This document shows positions 1-7,346 of a stretch of 64,000 nucleotides of DNA, piece by piece; the stretch's first letter is position 1; the number at the start of each line of letters is the position of its first letter. The translations under genes were made by a program, and so were the position numbers. The notes under the pieces were generated by a model. It made no database searches, had not been told where the DNA came from, and saw nothing but the letters and a program-made list of their open reading frames with translations. Source of the DNA: VKMB-3413 sp041027365 (GTDB lineage Bacteria > Pseudomonadota > Alphaproteobacteria > Rhizobiales > Rhizobiaceae); assembly GCF_041027365.1 (NCBI RefSeq), contig NZ_JBFTEH010000001.1:186001-250000 (forward strand), in the 5' to 3' direction.

Positions 1-89
1 GCGGCAAGACCGGCGGCGACCCGGACGTCGAGGAACTGCCGCTCGAAAACCCGGGTCGTGGTCCGCAGAACGAGGGAATCTCGTCATGA
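1..89 (+). CDS. C-terminal end of upstream antiporter subunit, probably MnhF/PhaF (partial)
   Basis: The third forward frame is open from the window edge to a TGA at 87-89 and encodes a hydrophilic tail ending in PQNEGISS. The stop overlaps the mnhG start as ATGA, the usual arrangement for translationally coupled mnhF-mnhG genes. The identity as MnhF is inferred from position only, because the membrane part lies outside the window. It could be another operon member. Confidence 0.55.
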   Translation, partial: GKTGGDPDVEELPLENPGRGPQNEGISS

Positions 90-484
90 TCGCGGACATC
101 GGCACCATCGTCGCGGGGCTTCTGATCATCGCCGGCTCGATCTTCGCGGCGATCGCCGCGCTCGGCATCATTCGGCTGCCCGACCTCTACACCCGCATGC
201 ATGCCGCCTCGAAGGCGGGCTCGGTCGGCTCCGGCATGATGCTGATCGCGCTGGCGATCATGTCCGACGCCCTGCCGGAAACGCTGCGGGCGATCGCCGC
301 GGTGTTCTTCTTCCTGCTGACGGCGCCGATCTCGGCGCATCTTCTCGCCAAGGCCGCCTACGCCGTCGGCTACAGCATGTGGGAGGGCTCGGTCCTCGAC
401 GAGATGCCGCCGCTGGACGTCGACGAGAAGGATACGGCGACGCCCGCTCCCGAAGACGGTGCCATGGCGGAGCGGCCGACATGA
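86..484 (+). CDS. mnhG: Na+/H+ antiporter subunit G (MnhG/MrpG/PhaG)
   Basis: A 132-residue protein with three hydrophobic segments (about 5-28, 44-62 and 68-92) and the family core RLPDLYTRMHAASKAGS at about residues 30-46, which is diagnostic of MnhG. MnhG is the small last subunit of the multisubunit Mrp/Mnh/Pha monovalent cation/proton antiporter of the inner membrane, which exports Na+ or K+ for pH and salt homeostasis. The acidic 25-residue C-terminal tail is longer than in many relatives. Its ATG overlaps the stop of the preceding gene by four bases, so it is the promoter-distal end of an operon lying mostly upstream of the window. Confidence 0.93.
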   Translation: MIADIGTIVAGLLIIAGSIFAAIAALGIIRLPDLYTRMHAASKAGSVGSGMMLIALAIMSDALPETLRAIAAVFFFLLTAPISAHLLAKAAYAVGYSMWEGSVLDEMPPLDVDEKDTATPAPEDGAMAERPT

Positions 485-497
485 CGGGTTCCGGGCG

Positions 498-881
498 ATG
501 AAGCCGATCCGCGCCCTCGCCATCGTCTTTTCCGGTCTCTACGGCGCCTGCGGCGTCGGCGGCGCGGCGGTGGCTGCCCATGGCGGTGACAACCGCCTGG
601 TGGCGATCGCGGCGGCGATGGCGCTCTTCCATGCGCCGGCGCTCATCGCCTTGTCGCTGGTTCAGCCGATGGCTCCGCGGCTATCGGGGGCGGCCATCGT
701 CCTGATGATCCTCGGCGTCCTCCTGTTTTCCGGCGATCTCGCCATGCTTGCGGCGACCGGCACGCGCCCTTTCGAGGGCGCCGCGCCAACGGGCGGCTCG
801 GCGATGATCCTCGCCTGGCTGCTCGTCGCGATCGCCGGCATCGGCTTGCTCGCTCGCCGGGAACGGCCGCGCGTCGACTGA
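498..881 (+). CDS. DUF423 family small membrane protein (YgdD-like)
   Basis: A 127-residue protein with four predicted membrane helices. It begins MKPIRALAIVFSGLYGACGV and has the small-residue-rich pattern typical of DUF423 proteins, including the SGDLAMLAATG segment in the third-helix region. The function of DUF423 is unknown. The ATG at 498 was chosen because it opens directly into the first helix; an in-frame ATG at 459 lies inside mnhG and would add a basic non-family leader. It starts 13 bases after mnhG and may be co-transcribed with the antiporter operon. Confidence 0.75.
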   Translation: MKPIRALAIVFSGLYGACGVGGAAVAAHGGDNRLVAIAAAMALFHAPALIALSLVQPMAPRLSGAAIVLMILGVLLFSGDLAMLAATGTRPFEGAAPTGGSAMILAWLLVAIAGIGLLARRERPRVD

Positions 882-950
882 CACGACGGGCGGGTGCCGA
901 AGCGTCCGCCCGCTACGCATCATCCAGCGCTTCGGGCAGGGGGCATCACC

Positions 951-1736
951 ATGCAGGGATTCGATCGAAACCTGTTTTCCGGCCGCACGATCGTCGTCAC
1001 CGGGGCGGGCCGGGGCATCGGCGCCGCGGTGGCTCGCGCCTTCCTCGCCACCGGCGGCCGCGTCGTCGCCCATGCGGGCCGCACGCTGGAGCATGCGGAG
1101 GCCGATCTGCTCGCTGATCTTGATCCGGCGCATCGCGAGCGGCTCGTCCTCCTCACCGAGGATCTCGGCACGCCGGCCGGCGGCGCGCGCCTCGCGCGAC
1201 AGATCGTCCCTCTGCTCGACGGCCGGCTCGACGTCCTCGTCAACAATGCCGGCACGATGCTCGGGCGGGTGCCGGCGGAGACGGTCGACACCGCGCAATA
1301 TGACGCCGTGCTCGATCTCAACATCCGCCAGGTCGTGGCGCTGACGACGGCGCTGCTGCCGGCGCTGAAGGCGGGGCGGGAGCCCGCCATCGTCAACACG
1401 ACCTCGATCTCCGCGCGGATCGGCGGCAGCCCAGGCTCCTCGCTCTATTCCGCCTCCAAGGCCTTCATATCCACCTGGACCCGGGCGCTCGCCCGCGAAC
1501 TCGCCCCGGACGGCATTCGCGTCAACGCCGTCTCGCCGGGGACGATCATGACCGATTTCCATCGCCGCTACTCCAGCCGCGAGAAGCTCGATGCGACGGC
1601 CGCGGCCATCCCGTTGAAGCGGCTCGGCACGCCGGAGGACTGCGCGCCGTCCTATCTCTTCCTCGCGAGCGGCCTGTTGTCGGGATACATCACCGGCCAG
1701 GTAATCGAGGTGAACGGCGGTCAGTTGATGATCTGA
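951..1736 (+). CDS. SDR family NAD(P)-dependent oxidoreductase
   Basis: A 261-residue classical short-chain dehydrogenase. Visible landmarks are the nucleotide-binding motif TGAGRGIG at residues 17-24, the NNAG motif near 98, a catalytic Ser near 152 and the catalytic YSASK (Tyr/Lys) near 165. The sequence ends with the usual SGYITGQVIEVNGGQLMI tail. The ATG at 951 follows a purine-rich GCAGGGGG; an upstream GTG at 894 is in frame but would add a non-family leader. Substrate cannot be predicted. It is monocistronic in appearance, with 69 bases to the upstream gene and 99 to the kinase downstream. Confidence 0.88.
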   Translation: MQGFDRNLFSGRTIVVTGAGRGIGAAVARAFLATGGRVVAHAGRTLEHAEADLLADLDPAHRERLVLLTEDLGTPAGGARLARQIVPLLDGRLDVLVNNAGTMLGRVPAETVDTAQYDAVLDLNIRQVVALTTALLPALKAGREPAIVNTTSISARIGGSPGSSLYSASKAFISTWTRALARELAPDGIRVNAVSPGTIMTDFHRRYSSREKLDATAAAIPLKRLGTPEDCAPSYLFLASGLLSGYITGQVIEVNGGQLMI

Positions 1737-1835
1737 ACCGTTTCGCTTCAACCGTGCGAGAGACAGCCGCTTTCGCGGCTGCTACGGGGGCGGAAGGCCG
1801 CCGTCGCGGGGAACGGTGGACGATACGAGGTCGCC

Positions 1836-3458
1836 TTGAGAAAGCGAGTGATTTCGACGTTGGTGTTCGCCATCGCGATGGCGATCAGCCTGACGCTGGC
1901 CGCGCAGGTCTGGATGTCCAGCGAGGACGTCGACCGGCTGCGCTTCGCGCAGGTCGCCGACGACGCGGTGGCGCGCATCGAGGCGCGGCTGCAGCTGCAT
2001 CTCTCCCTGCTCGATTCGACGCATGCGTTTCTGTCGGTCGAGGGGGCGGACATCTCCCGCGAACGCTTCGCCGCCTTCGTTGACGGGCTGGACCTCGCCG
2101 GGCACTACGACGGCATCCAGGGGGTCGGCTTCGCCATGACCGTGCCGACGGGAGCGGAGGGGCCGGCGCAGCGCGCCCTGAAGACCCGCTACGGGATCGA
2201 TGTCTCGATCTGGCCGAAGACCGACCAGCCGATCCGCACCCCCGTCGTGCTGCTCGAGCCGCAGGATGCGCGCAACAAGGCGGCGCTCGGCTTCGACATG
2301 TTTTCCGATCCGATCCGCCGCCAGGCGATGATTGCCGCCGCGCACGACGGCAAGGCGAGAGCGAGCGCGCCGGTCCACCTCGTCCAGGAGATCGACGAGA
2401 ACCGCCAGAGCGGATTTCTGATCTACCGTCCGCTGTTTCCAGAGGGTGCGGCGAAGTCTGGTGACGTCGCCCGGACGATCGGCTTCGTCTACGCGCCGTT
2501 CCGTGTCGGCGACCTCTTCTCGGCCGCGTTCGGCAAGAAGGCGCGCCTGCCCATCCATGTCGACGTCTTCGACGGTGCGGAGAAGCCGGACGCGCAGATC
2601 TACAGCTCAGGGGAGCCGCCGGATCCGCAATGGGGCGAGCGGCTGGGCGCAACGCGCAAGCTGCGCATCAGCGGCCGGACCTGGCTCTTGCGCATGACTC
2701 CGACGAGCGCCTTCCGGCGCACCGGCTCGGGCTATCCCGCGGCGCTGATCGCCGTCGCGGGCGTTCTCCTGGCGCTGGTCCTGGCGCTGCTGACGCTCGT
2801 CCAGGCCCGGCGCATCGAGGCCGTCGACGCGCTCAACGCCGAGGGCGAGCGCAATCTCGCGCGCAAGGACCTGATGCTCGGCGAGATGAACCACCGCATC
2901 AAGAACTCGATCGCGCGAGTGATGGCGATCGCCCGCCAGACCGCGCGCGGTGCCGCCGGGCTCGACGACTTCATGGAGCGCTATTCCGCGCGGCTGGGCG
3001 CCATGGCGTCGGCCCAGGAGGTGCTGACGCATTCGACACTCGGGCAGGCGGGGATCGCCGACCTGCTGACGCGGGAGTTGCGGCAGGTCTTCGGCGAGGG
3101 GCTCGAAAACTGCGTCATCTCCGGTCCTCCGGTCGAGGTCGGAGAGAGCGCCGCCCAGGCCCTCGGCCTGACCTTCCACGAGCTCGCGACCAACGCGCTG
3201 AAATACGGCGCGCTCGCCTCGCAGGCCGGCTCGCTGTCGGTCACCTGGACTCTCAGGGGCGACGCCGTCGCGATCGAATGGGTCGAGCGGGGCGGCGCGG
3301 TGCCGCAAACGCAGCCCGAGCGCCGCGGCTTCGGCACGCGCCTCATCGACATGAGCATCCAGAGCGAACTCGGCGGCACGATCGAGCGCCATTTCGAGGC
3401 GGGTGGGCTGCGGGTGGTGATCGCCTTTGCGCGGCGGGCGGAGGGAAAGTCCGCCTGA
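1836..3458 (+). CDS. CHASE-domain HWE-family sensor histidine kinase
   Basis: A 540-residue membrane sensor kinase. An N-terminal helix (about 5-24) and a second helix (about 302-323) bracket a periplasmic CHASE domain, recognisable in STHAFLSVEGADISRERF. The cytoplasmic part has an HWE-type H-box (EMNHRIKNSIARVMAIARQT; phospho-acceptor His353), an N-box with HELATNALKYGAL, and the WVE signature near 478. HWE kinases are abundant in Rhizobiales and often signal to single-domain or PhyR-type regulators. The TTG start at 1836 is supported by GAGG five bases upstream. No response regulator is adjacent, so it is an orphan here; the ligand is unknown. Confidence 0.88.
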   Translation: MRKRVISTLVFAIAMAISLTLAAQVWMSSEDVDRLRFAQVADDAVARIEARLQLHLSLLDSTHAFLSVEGADISRERFAAFVDGLDLAGHYDGIQGVGFAMTVPTGAEGPAQRALKTRYGIDVSIWPKTDQPIRTPVVLLEPQDARNKAALGFDMFSDPIRRQAMIAAAHDGKARASAPVHLVQEIDENRQSGFLIYRPLFPEGAAKSGDVARTIGFVYAPFRVGDLFSAAFGKKARLPIHVDVFDGAEKPDAQIYSSGEPPDPQWGERLGATRKLRISGRTWLLRMTPTSAFRRTGSGYPAALIAVAGVLLALVLALLTLVQARRIEAVDALNAEGERNLARKDLMLGEMNHRIKNSIARVMAIARQTARGAAGLDDFMERYSARLGAMASAQEVLTHSTLGQAGIADLLTRELRQVFGEGLENCVISGPPVEVGESAAQALGLTFHELATNALKYGALASQAGSLSVTWTLRGDAVAIEWVERGGAVPQTQPERRGFGTRLIDMSIQSELGGTIERHFEAGGLRVVIAFARRAEGKSA

Positions 3459-3511
3459 CGGTGTGGCGCGGATGACGGGCGCCGCCGCCGCCGCCTCTCC
3501 TTCGACCGTTG

Positions 3512-5173
3512 CTACTGCCCGACGATCTCGCGCGTCGCGTCGAAGATGATGTCCTTGTTGCGGTCGGCCTCGTAGCGCAGTTCCCAGTCGTCGCGGGCGA
3601 GGAAGACCGGCCGCCCGTCGCGGTCCCGCGCGACGTTCATCGCATGGTCCTTGATGAAGGCGGCGAGCTTCGCCTCGTTGTCGCAGCGCAGCCAGCGCGC
3701 GACGCTGTACTGCACCGGTTCGAAGGTGACGTCTGCCTTGTACTCGCCGGAGATTCGCGAAGCGAGGACGTCGAGCTGCAGCGGCCCGACGACGCCGACG
3801 ATCCAGTCCGAGCCGATCGACGGGCGGAACACCTGGACGAGGCCTTCCTCGGCGAGATCCTCCAACGCCCGGCGCATCTGCTTGACCTTCATCGTGTCGT
3901 CGAGACGCGCCCGGCGCAGCACTTCCGGCGCGAAGGCGGGCAGGCCCGTGAAGCGGAAGCTCTCGCCCTCGGTCAGCGTGTCGCCGACGCGCAGCGTGCC
4001 GTGGTTCGGAATGCCGATGACGTCGCCGGCGAAGGCTTCCTCGGTCAGCGCCCGCTCCTGGGCGAAGAAGTAGATCGGGTTGGAGACGGCGATCGCCTTG
4101 CCCGAGCGCACGTGGTCGAGCTTCATGCCGCGCTTGAAATGGCCGGAGCAGAACCGCACGAAGGCGACGCGGTCGCGGTGCTTGGGGTCCATGTTGGCCT
4201 GGACCTTGAACACGAAGCCCGAGACCTTGGAACCCGCCGGATCGATCGGCCCGGTGTCGGAGGGCTGCGGGCGCGGCGAGGGCGCGTGTTCGGCGATGAT
4301 GTCCATCAGCCGGTCGACGGCGAAGTTCTGCAGCGCGCTGCCGAAGACGACGGGCGTCAGGTGCCCCTGCCGATAGGCTTCCGGATCGAAGGCGGAATAG
4401 CCGTCGCGGGCGAGTTCGGCGGTGTCGCGGAACGTGCCGTAGACGTCGGCCGGCAGCGAGGCCGCGAAATCCGTATCGTCGATTCCGTTGTAGCGCTTGA
4501 CCCCGGCCTTGCGGTTGGCGCCGCTGGTATAGAGGAAGTCGCCGTTCGACAGATCGTAGCAGCCCTTGAAGGTGGTGCCCTGGCCGACCGGCCAGACCAT
4601 CGGGGCGACCTGCAGCTGGAGGTTCTCCTCGATTTCGTCGAGCAGTTCGAACGGGTCGCGCCCCTCGCGGTCGACCTTGTTGACGAAGGTGACGATCGGG
4701 ATGTCGCGCAGCCGGCAGATCTCGAACAGCTTCTGCGTCTGGCTCTCGATGCCCTTGGCAGCGTCGATGACCATGATGGCGGAGTCGACGGCGGTCAGCG
4801 TGCGGTAGGTGTCCTCGGAGAAGTCGCTGTGGCCCGGCGTGTCGAGAAGGTTGAAGGTGATGCCCTGCTTCTCGAAGGTCATGACCGAGGAGGTCACCGA
4901 GATGCCGCGGCTCTTCTCAATGTCCATCCAGTCGGACTTCGCCCGCCGACCGTCGCCCTTGGAGCGCACCGCGCCGGCCATCTCGATGGCGCCGCCGGCG
5001 AGCAGCAGCTTTTCGGTCAGGGTCGTCTTGCCGGCGTCCGGATGCGAGATGATGGCGAAGGTCCGGCGGGTGCGGAAGCCCGTGCCGTTCGCGGCCGGCC
5101 TCGGCTCCGCCGGGGCCTGTTCGGCCGGGCTCTGGTCGCTCGCCAACGCTTCGGACTGCAGGGTCGCGCTCAA
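3512..5173 (-). CDS. prfC: Peptide chain release factor 3 (RF3)
   Basis: A 553-residue translational GTPase that recycles RF1/RF2 from the ribosome after termination. G1 (SHPDAGKTTLTEK, about 43-55), G3 (DTPGHSDF, about 111) and G4 (FVNKVDREGRDPFELLDEIE, from about 163) are intact, and the RF3-specific G2 region RGISVTSSVM is present. It is about 25 residues longer than the common 529-residue form because of an Ala/Pro/Glu-rich N-terminal extension. No ATG is available before G1. TTG at 5173 sits nine bases after GGAG, whereas the alternative TTG at 5179 is only three bases away, so 5173 is preferred. It is convergent with the kinase gene. Confidence 0.95.
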   Translation of the reverse strand: MSATLQSEALASDQSPAEQAPAEPRPAANGTGFRTRRTFAIISHPDAGKTTLTEKLLLAGGAIEMAGAVRSKGDGRRAKSDWMDIEKSRGISVTSSVMTFEKQGITFNLLDTPGHSDFSEDTYRTLTAVDSAIMVIDAAKGIESQTQKLFEICRLRDIPIVTFVNKVDREGRDPFELLDEIEENLQLQVAPMVWPVGQGTTFKGCYDLSNGDFLYTSGANRKAGVKRYNGIDDTDFAASLPADVYGTFRDTAELARDGYSAFDPEAYRQGHLTPVVFGSALQNFAVDRLMDIIAEHAPSPRPQPSDTGPIDPAGSKVSGFVFKVQANMDPKHRDRVAFVRFCSGHFKRGMKLDHVRSGKAIAVSNPIYFFAQERALTEEAFAGDVIGIPNHGTLRVGDTLTEGESFRFTGLPAFAPEVLRRARLDDTMKVKQMRRALEDLAEEGLVQVFRPSIGSDWIVGVVGPLQLDVLASRISGEYKADVTFEPVQYSVARWLRCDNEAKLAAFIKDHAMNVARDRDGRPVFLARDDWELRYEADRNKDIIFDATREIVGQ

Positions 5174-5627
5174 GATCAAGGTCTCCGGGTAAAAGCGGTC
5201 GGTGCGCTTGCGGGCGCCTGCAGCCGCAAAGGGTCGGTGAGCGTCGCAACGTCATGCCACGCCTGTGCGCGTCTCGCGCGGCGACAGGGTGGACACGCAG
5301 ACGACGGTTCCAGCGTTGCCGCTGAGATAATCGGTCTTGCGCCAAATTGCACGGGGGGAAAGCGGAGCGGAGCCGCGGCCATGCCGAAACGCCCCGCCCC
5401 GGCAGCCCGGTTGGACGGAATGTCCGCCCCGTCCGGCCTTGATTCCGCCGGTGGCCCGGCGTCTAAAGAGGCGGCGTTCCGGCGGCCGGGGGCGCGTCGA
5501 GGCGGCACCGCTTTGCCGAACCGGAGGATGGCCGCGGCGAGCTGCCGCGCCCGCGCGGCGGCAGCGGCATGGCCGCTCGGGCAGCGGAGCCGTCATGCGG
5601 GGGACAGGCAGCGGGGAGGGGAATGGC
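5174..5627. other. Intergenic region between divergent prfC and cox11
   Basis: About 450 bases with no convincing gene. Open frames on both strands here are Arg/Pro/Ala-rich, typical of noncoding GC-rich DNA. Promoters for prfC (leftward) and cox11 (rightward) must lie here, but no clear -35/-10 pair was found. A GATAAT at 5326-5331 is the best -10-like element and lacks a good -35. Confidence 0.6.
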
Positions 5628-6287
5628 ATGAGGTTGCGTCCGGGGAGAAACGCCGTCGTCGTCGGCTGCCTGAGCTGCGTGCTGGCGGGGATGATCACCC
5701 TCGTCTCCTACGCGCCGACGCTCTACCAGCTGTTCTGCGCCGCGACCGGCTACAACGGCACGGTCCAGCGCACCAACGCCGCGCAGGTCCCGAAGGCCGT
5801 CTCCAAGCGGACCATCAAGGTGCGCTTCGACGCCAATGTGGCTGCGGGCCTGCCCTGGGAATTCCGGCCGGAGAAGCCGGAGATCGTCACCCATTACGGC
5901 GAGCCGACCAAGACCTACTATTACGCCAAGAACAACTCCGACCAGACGATCGTCGCGCATGCGCTGTTCAATGTGACGCCGTATCAGGCCGCGCCGTATT
6001 TTTTCAAGATTCAGTGCTTCTGCTTCACCGACGAGAAGCTGAAGCCGGGCGAGAGCGCTAAGATGCCGCTGGTGCTGTTCGTCGACGACCAGATGGCGAA
6101 GGACCCGACGACGACGTCGCTGGAGAGCGTGACCCTGTCCTACACCTTCTACAAGGAGGACAATCCCTCGGCGGCGCGGCTCGCCGCGGCGCGCGACCTC
6201 GGCGCCGGCTCCAAGCAGAAGGACGCGGAACTGTCCGACGAAAACCTCGGACAGGCCGGTTTCGCCAACGACGCGCCGCGCGGCTGA
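5628..6287 (+). CDS. ctaG: Cytochrome c oxidase assembly protein Cox11/CtaG
   Basis: A 219-residue copper chaperone anchored by one N-terminal helix (about 9-30) with a periplasmic beta domain. It delivers Cu to the CuB site of haem-copper oxidase subunit I. The copper-binding CFCF motif is at residues 130-133 (KIQCFCFTDEKLKPGE) and the conserved juxtamembrane Cys37 is present. The ATG at 5628 follows a strong GGGGAGGGGAA. The C-terminus carries an extra hydrophilic stretch of about 35 residues after the family core. It is away from the usual ctaC-D-B-E genes; instead a PCu(A)C-like exported protein follows 43 bases downstream. Confidence 0.94.
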   Translation: MRLRPGRNAVVVGCLSCVLAGMITLVSYAPTLYQLFCAATGYNGTVQRTNAAQVPKAVSKRTIKVRFDANVAAGLPWEFRPEKPEIVTHYGEPTKTYYYAKNNSDQTIVAHALFNVTPYQAAPYFFKIQCFCFTDEKLKPGESAKMPLVLFVDDQMAKDPTTTSLESVTLSYTFYKEDNPSAARLAAARDLGAGSKQKDAELSDENLGQAGFANDAPRG

Positions 6288-6330
6288 GCCTGCGCCGACG
6301 CAGGCGGCATCGAGAGAGGGAGCAGGACGC

Positions 6331-6816
6331 ATGATCAACTGCAGGAACCGGCGGCCGGCCGGGGCGCCGTCGTCGGCGCTCGCACTCGCCCTTGCGGCGG
6401 GACTGGGGCTCGGCATGGCGCTGGCGCCGCTGTCCGCACAGGCCCACAGCTACACGCTCGGCAAGCTCGCCATCGGCCATCTCTGGGCGAAGCCCGCCGC
6501 CAAGGGAGCGGACGCCGTCGTCTACGCGCCGATCTTCAACATGGACTCCAGCGCCGCAACGCTTGTCGGCGCGTCGTCGCCGGTCGCCGGAAAGACCTTG
6601 CTGCGCGACGGCACCGACGGCGCGGACAAGGTGCTCGACGCGATCCCGCTGCCGCCGGGCAAGCCGGTCGCGCTCGCGCCGTGGCGCGCGCACATCGTCC
6701 TGTCGAACCTGAAGAAGACGTTGAAGAAGGGAGACGCGGTCGACCTCGACCTGGACTTCGGCGCAGCCGGCAAGATCAGCGTCGCGGTGGAGATCGAGGA
6801 CGAGGCCAGCGACTAA
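6331..6816 (+). CDS. PCu(A)C-like exported protein with poorly conserved copper ligands
   Basis: A 161-residue protein with a signal peptide (cleavage probably after SAQA, residue 37). The mature part resembles the PCu(A)C copper-chaperone fold: an HLWAKPAAKGADAVVY start, a long middle strand region, and the closing pattern APWRAHIVLSNLKKTLKKGD followed by a Gly-containing C-terminal strand. True PCu(A)C uses an H-M-H-M ligand set. Here the final HxM is HIV, and no Met or His is seen where the first Met and second His would fall. It may therefore not bind Cu(I) in the usual way. Its position directly after cox11 suggests a role in oxidase copper handling. Family assignment is by pattern and moderately sure. 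Confidence 0.65.
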   Translation: MINCRNRRPAGAPSSALALALAAGLGLGMALAPLSAQAHSYTLGKLAIGHLWAKPAAKGADAVVYAPIFNMDSSAATLVGASSPVAGKTLLRDGTDGADKVLDAIPLPPGKPVALAPWRAHIVLSNLKKTLKKGDAVDLDLDFGAAGKISVAVEIEDEASD

Positions 6817-6956
6817 TCCGCCATGCGGCAGTTCGGCAACAGCGCGCGATCGGCGCCGGGAGTAGAAGAAGCTTGCCCGGCTTCGGATGAACCGGTTTCC
6901 GGTCGCTTCCCAAAGCGGGCGCAAGGGACTTGTTGTACCTCGAGAGGGTCACCCAC

Positions 6957-7169
6957 ATGCGCAGATTGGCTTTTGCCGCCGCCATCACGATGGCGTCGTC
7001 GCTTTCCTTCGCCTCGGCTCAGGCCGCGACGGTCATCGTCCGGACGCACGACGCGCCGCGGCATCACGTCGTTCGCGTCGTTCACAGGGGACCTCACTGC
7101 GTGACCAGGAAGGTCGTCACCTTCCGCCATCACCATAAGGTCGTGCATGTGGAGAAGGTCTGCCGCTAG
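6957..7169 (+). CDS. Small His-rich exported protein, function unknown
   Basis: A 70-residue protein with a textbook signal peptide (MRRLAFAAAITMASSLSFAS, likely cut after AQA at residue 23) and a mature peptide of about 47 residues. The mature part is rich in His, Val and Arg, has two Cys (in GPHCVTR and at the penultimate position) and the run FRHHHKVVHVEKVC. GAGAGGG lies just upstream of ATG 6957. The composition suggests metal binding or a small disulfide-bonded periplasmic peptide, but no family was recognised. It lies 140 bases after the PCu(A)C-like gene. Confidence 0.7.
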   Translation: MRRLAFAAAITMASSLSFASAQAATVIVRTHDAPRHHVVRVVHRGPHCVTRKVVTFRHHHKVVHVEKVCR

Positions 7170-7178
7170 AGCATTTCC

Positions 7179-7203
7179 CGTGAAAGCCGGATCGGCTTTC
7201 ACG
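7179..7203. repeat. Perfect 11-bp stem-loop, first half of a paired palindromic element
   Basis: CGTGAAAGCCG at 7179-7189 and its exact complement at 7193-7203 enclose a three-base loop. It lies 10 bases after the stop of the His-rich gene, so it may also help terminate that transcript, although no T-run follows. Confidence 0.6.
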
Positions 7204-7231
7204 CCCGGACAATGCGACGAGACAAGACGAT

Positions 7232-7271
7232 AGAGCGTTTCCGGTGAACCCATGCTCACCGGAGACGCTCT
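7232..7271. repeat. 16-bp stem-loop, second half of a paired palindromic element
   Basis: The arms 7232-7247 and 7256-7271 (AGAGCGTTTCCGGTGA and its complement) pair over 16 bases with one T/G-type mismatch and an eight-base loop. With 7179-7203 and the spacer containing AATGCGACGAGACAAGACGA it resembles the intergenic palindromic repeats widespread in Rhizobiales genomes. Confidence 0.55.
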
Positions 7272-7346
7272 TAGCGACAGGCAGACGGTACGTCGGGAGC
7301 CCGGCCGGTTTCGACCCGCCGGGCTTCCTCTGTTTTGCGGGCTCCC

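Noticed and set aside
3509..6061. Very long plus-strand open frame antisense to prfC
   Set aside because: It mirrors prfC codon structure, is Arg/Val/Gly-rich without family motifs, and continues into noncoding DNA. It is a shadow of high GC3 in prfC.
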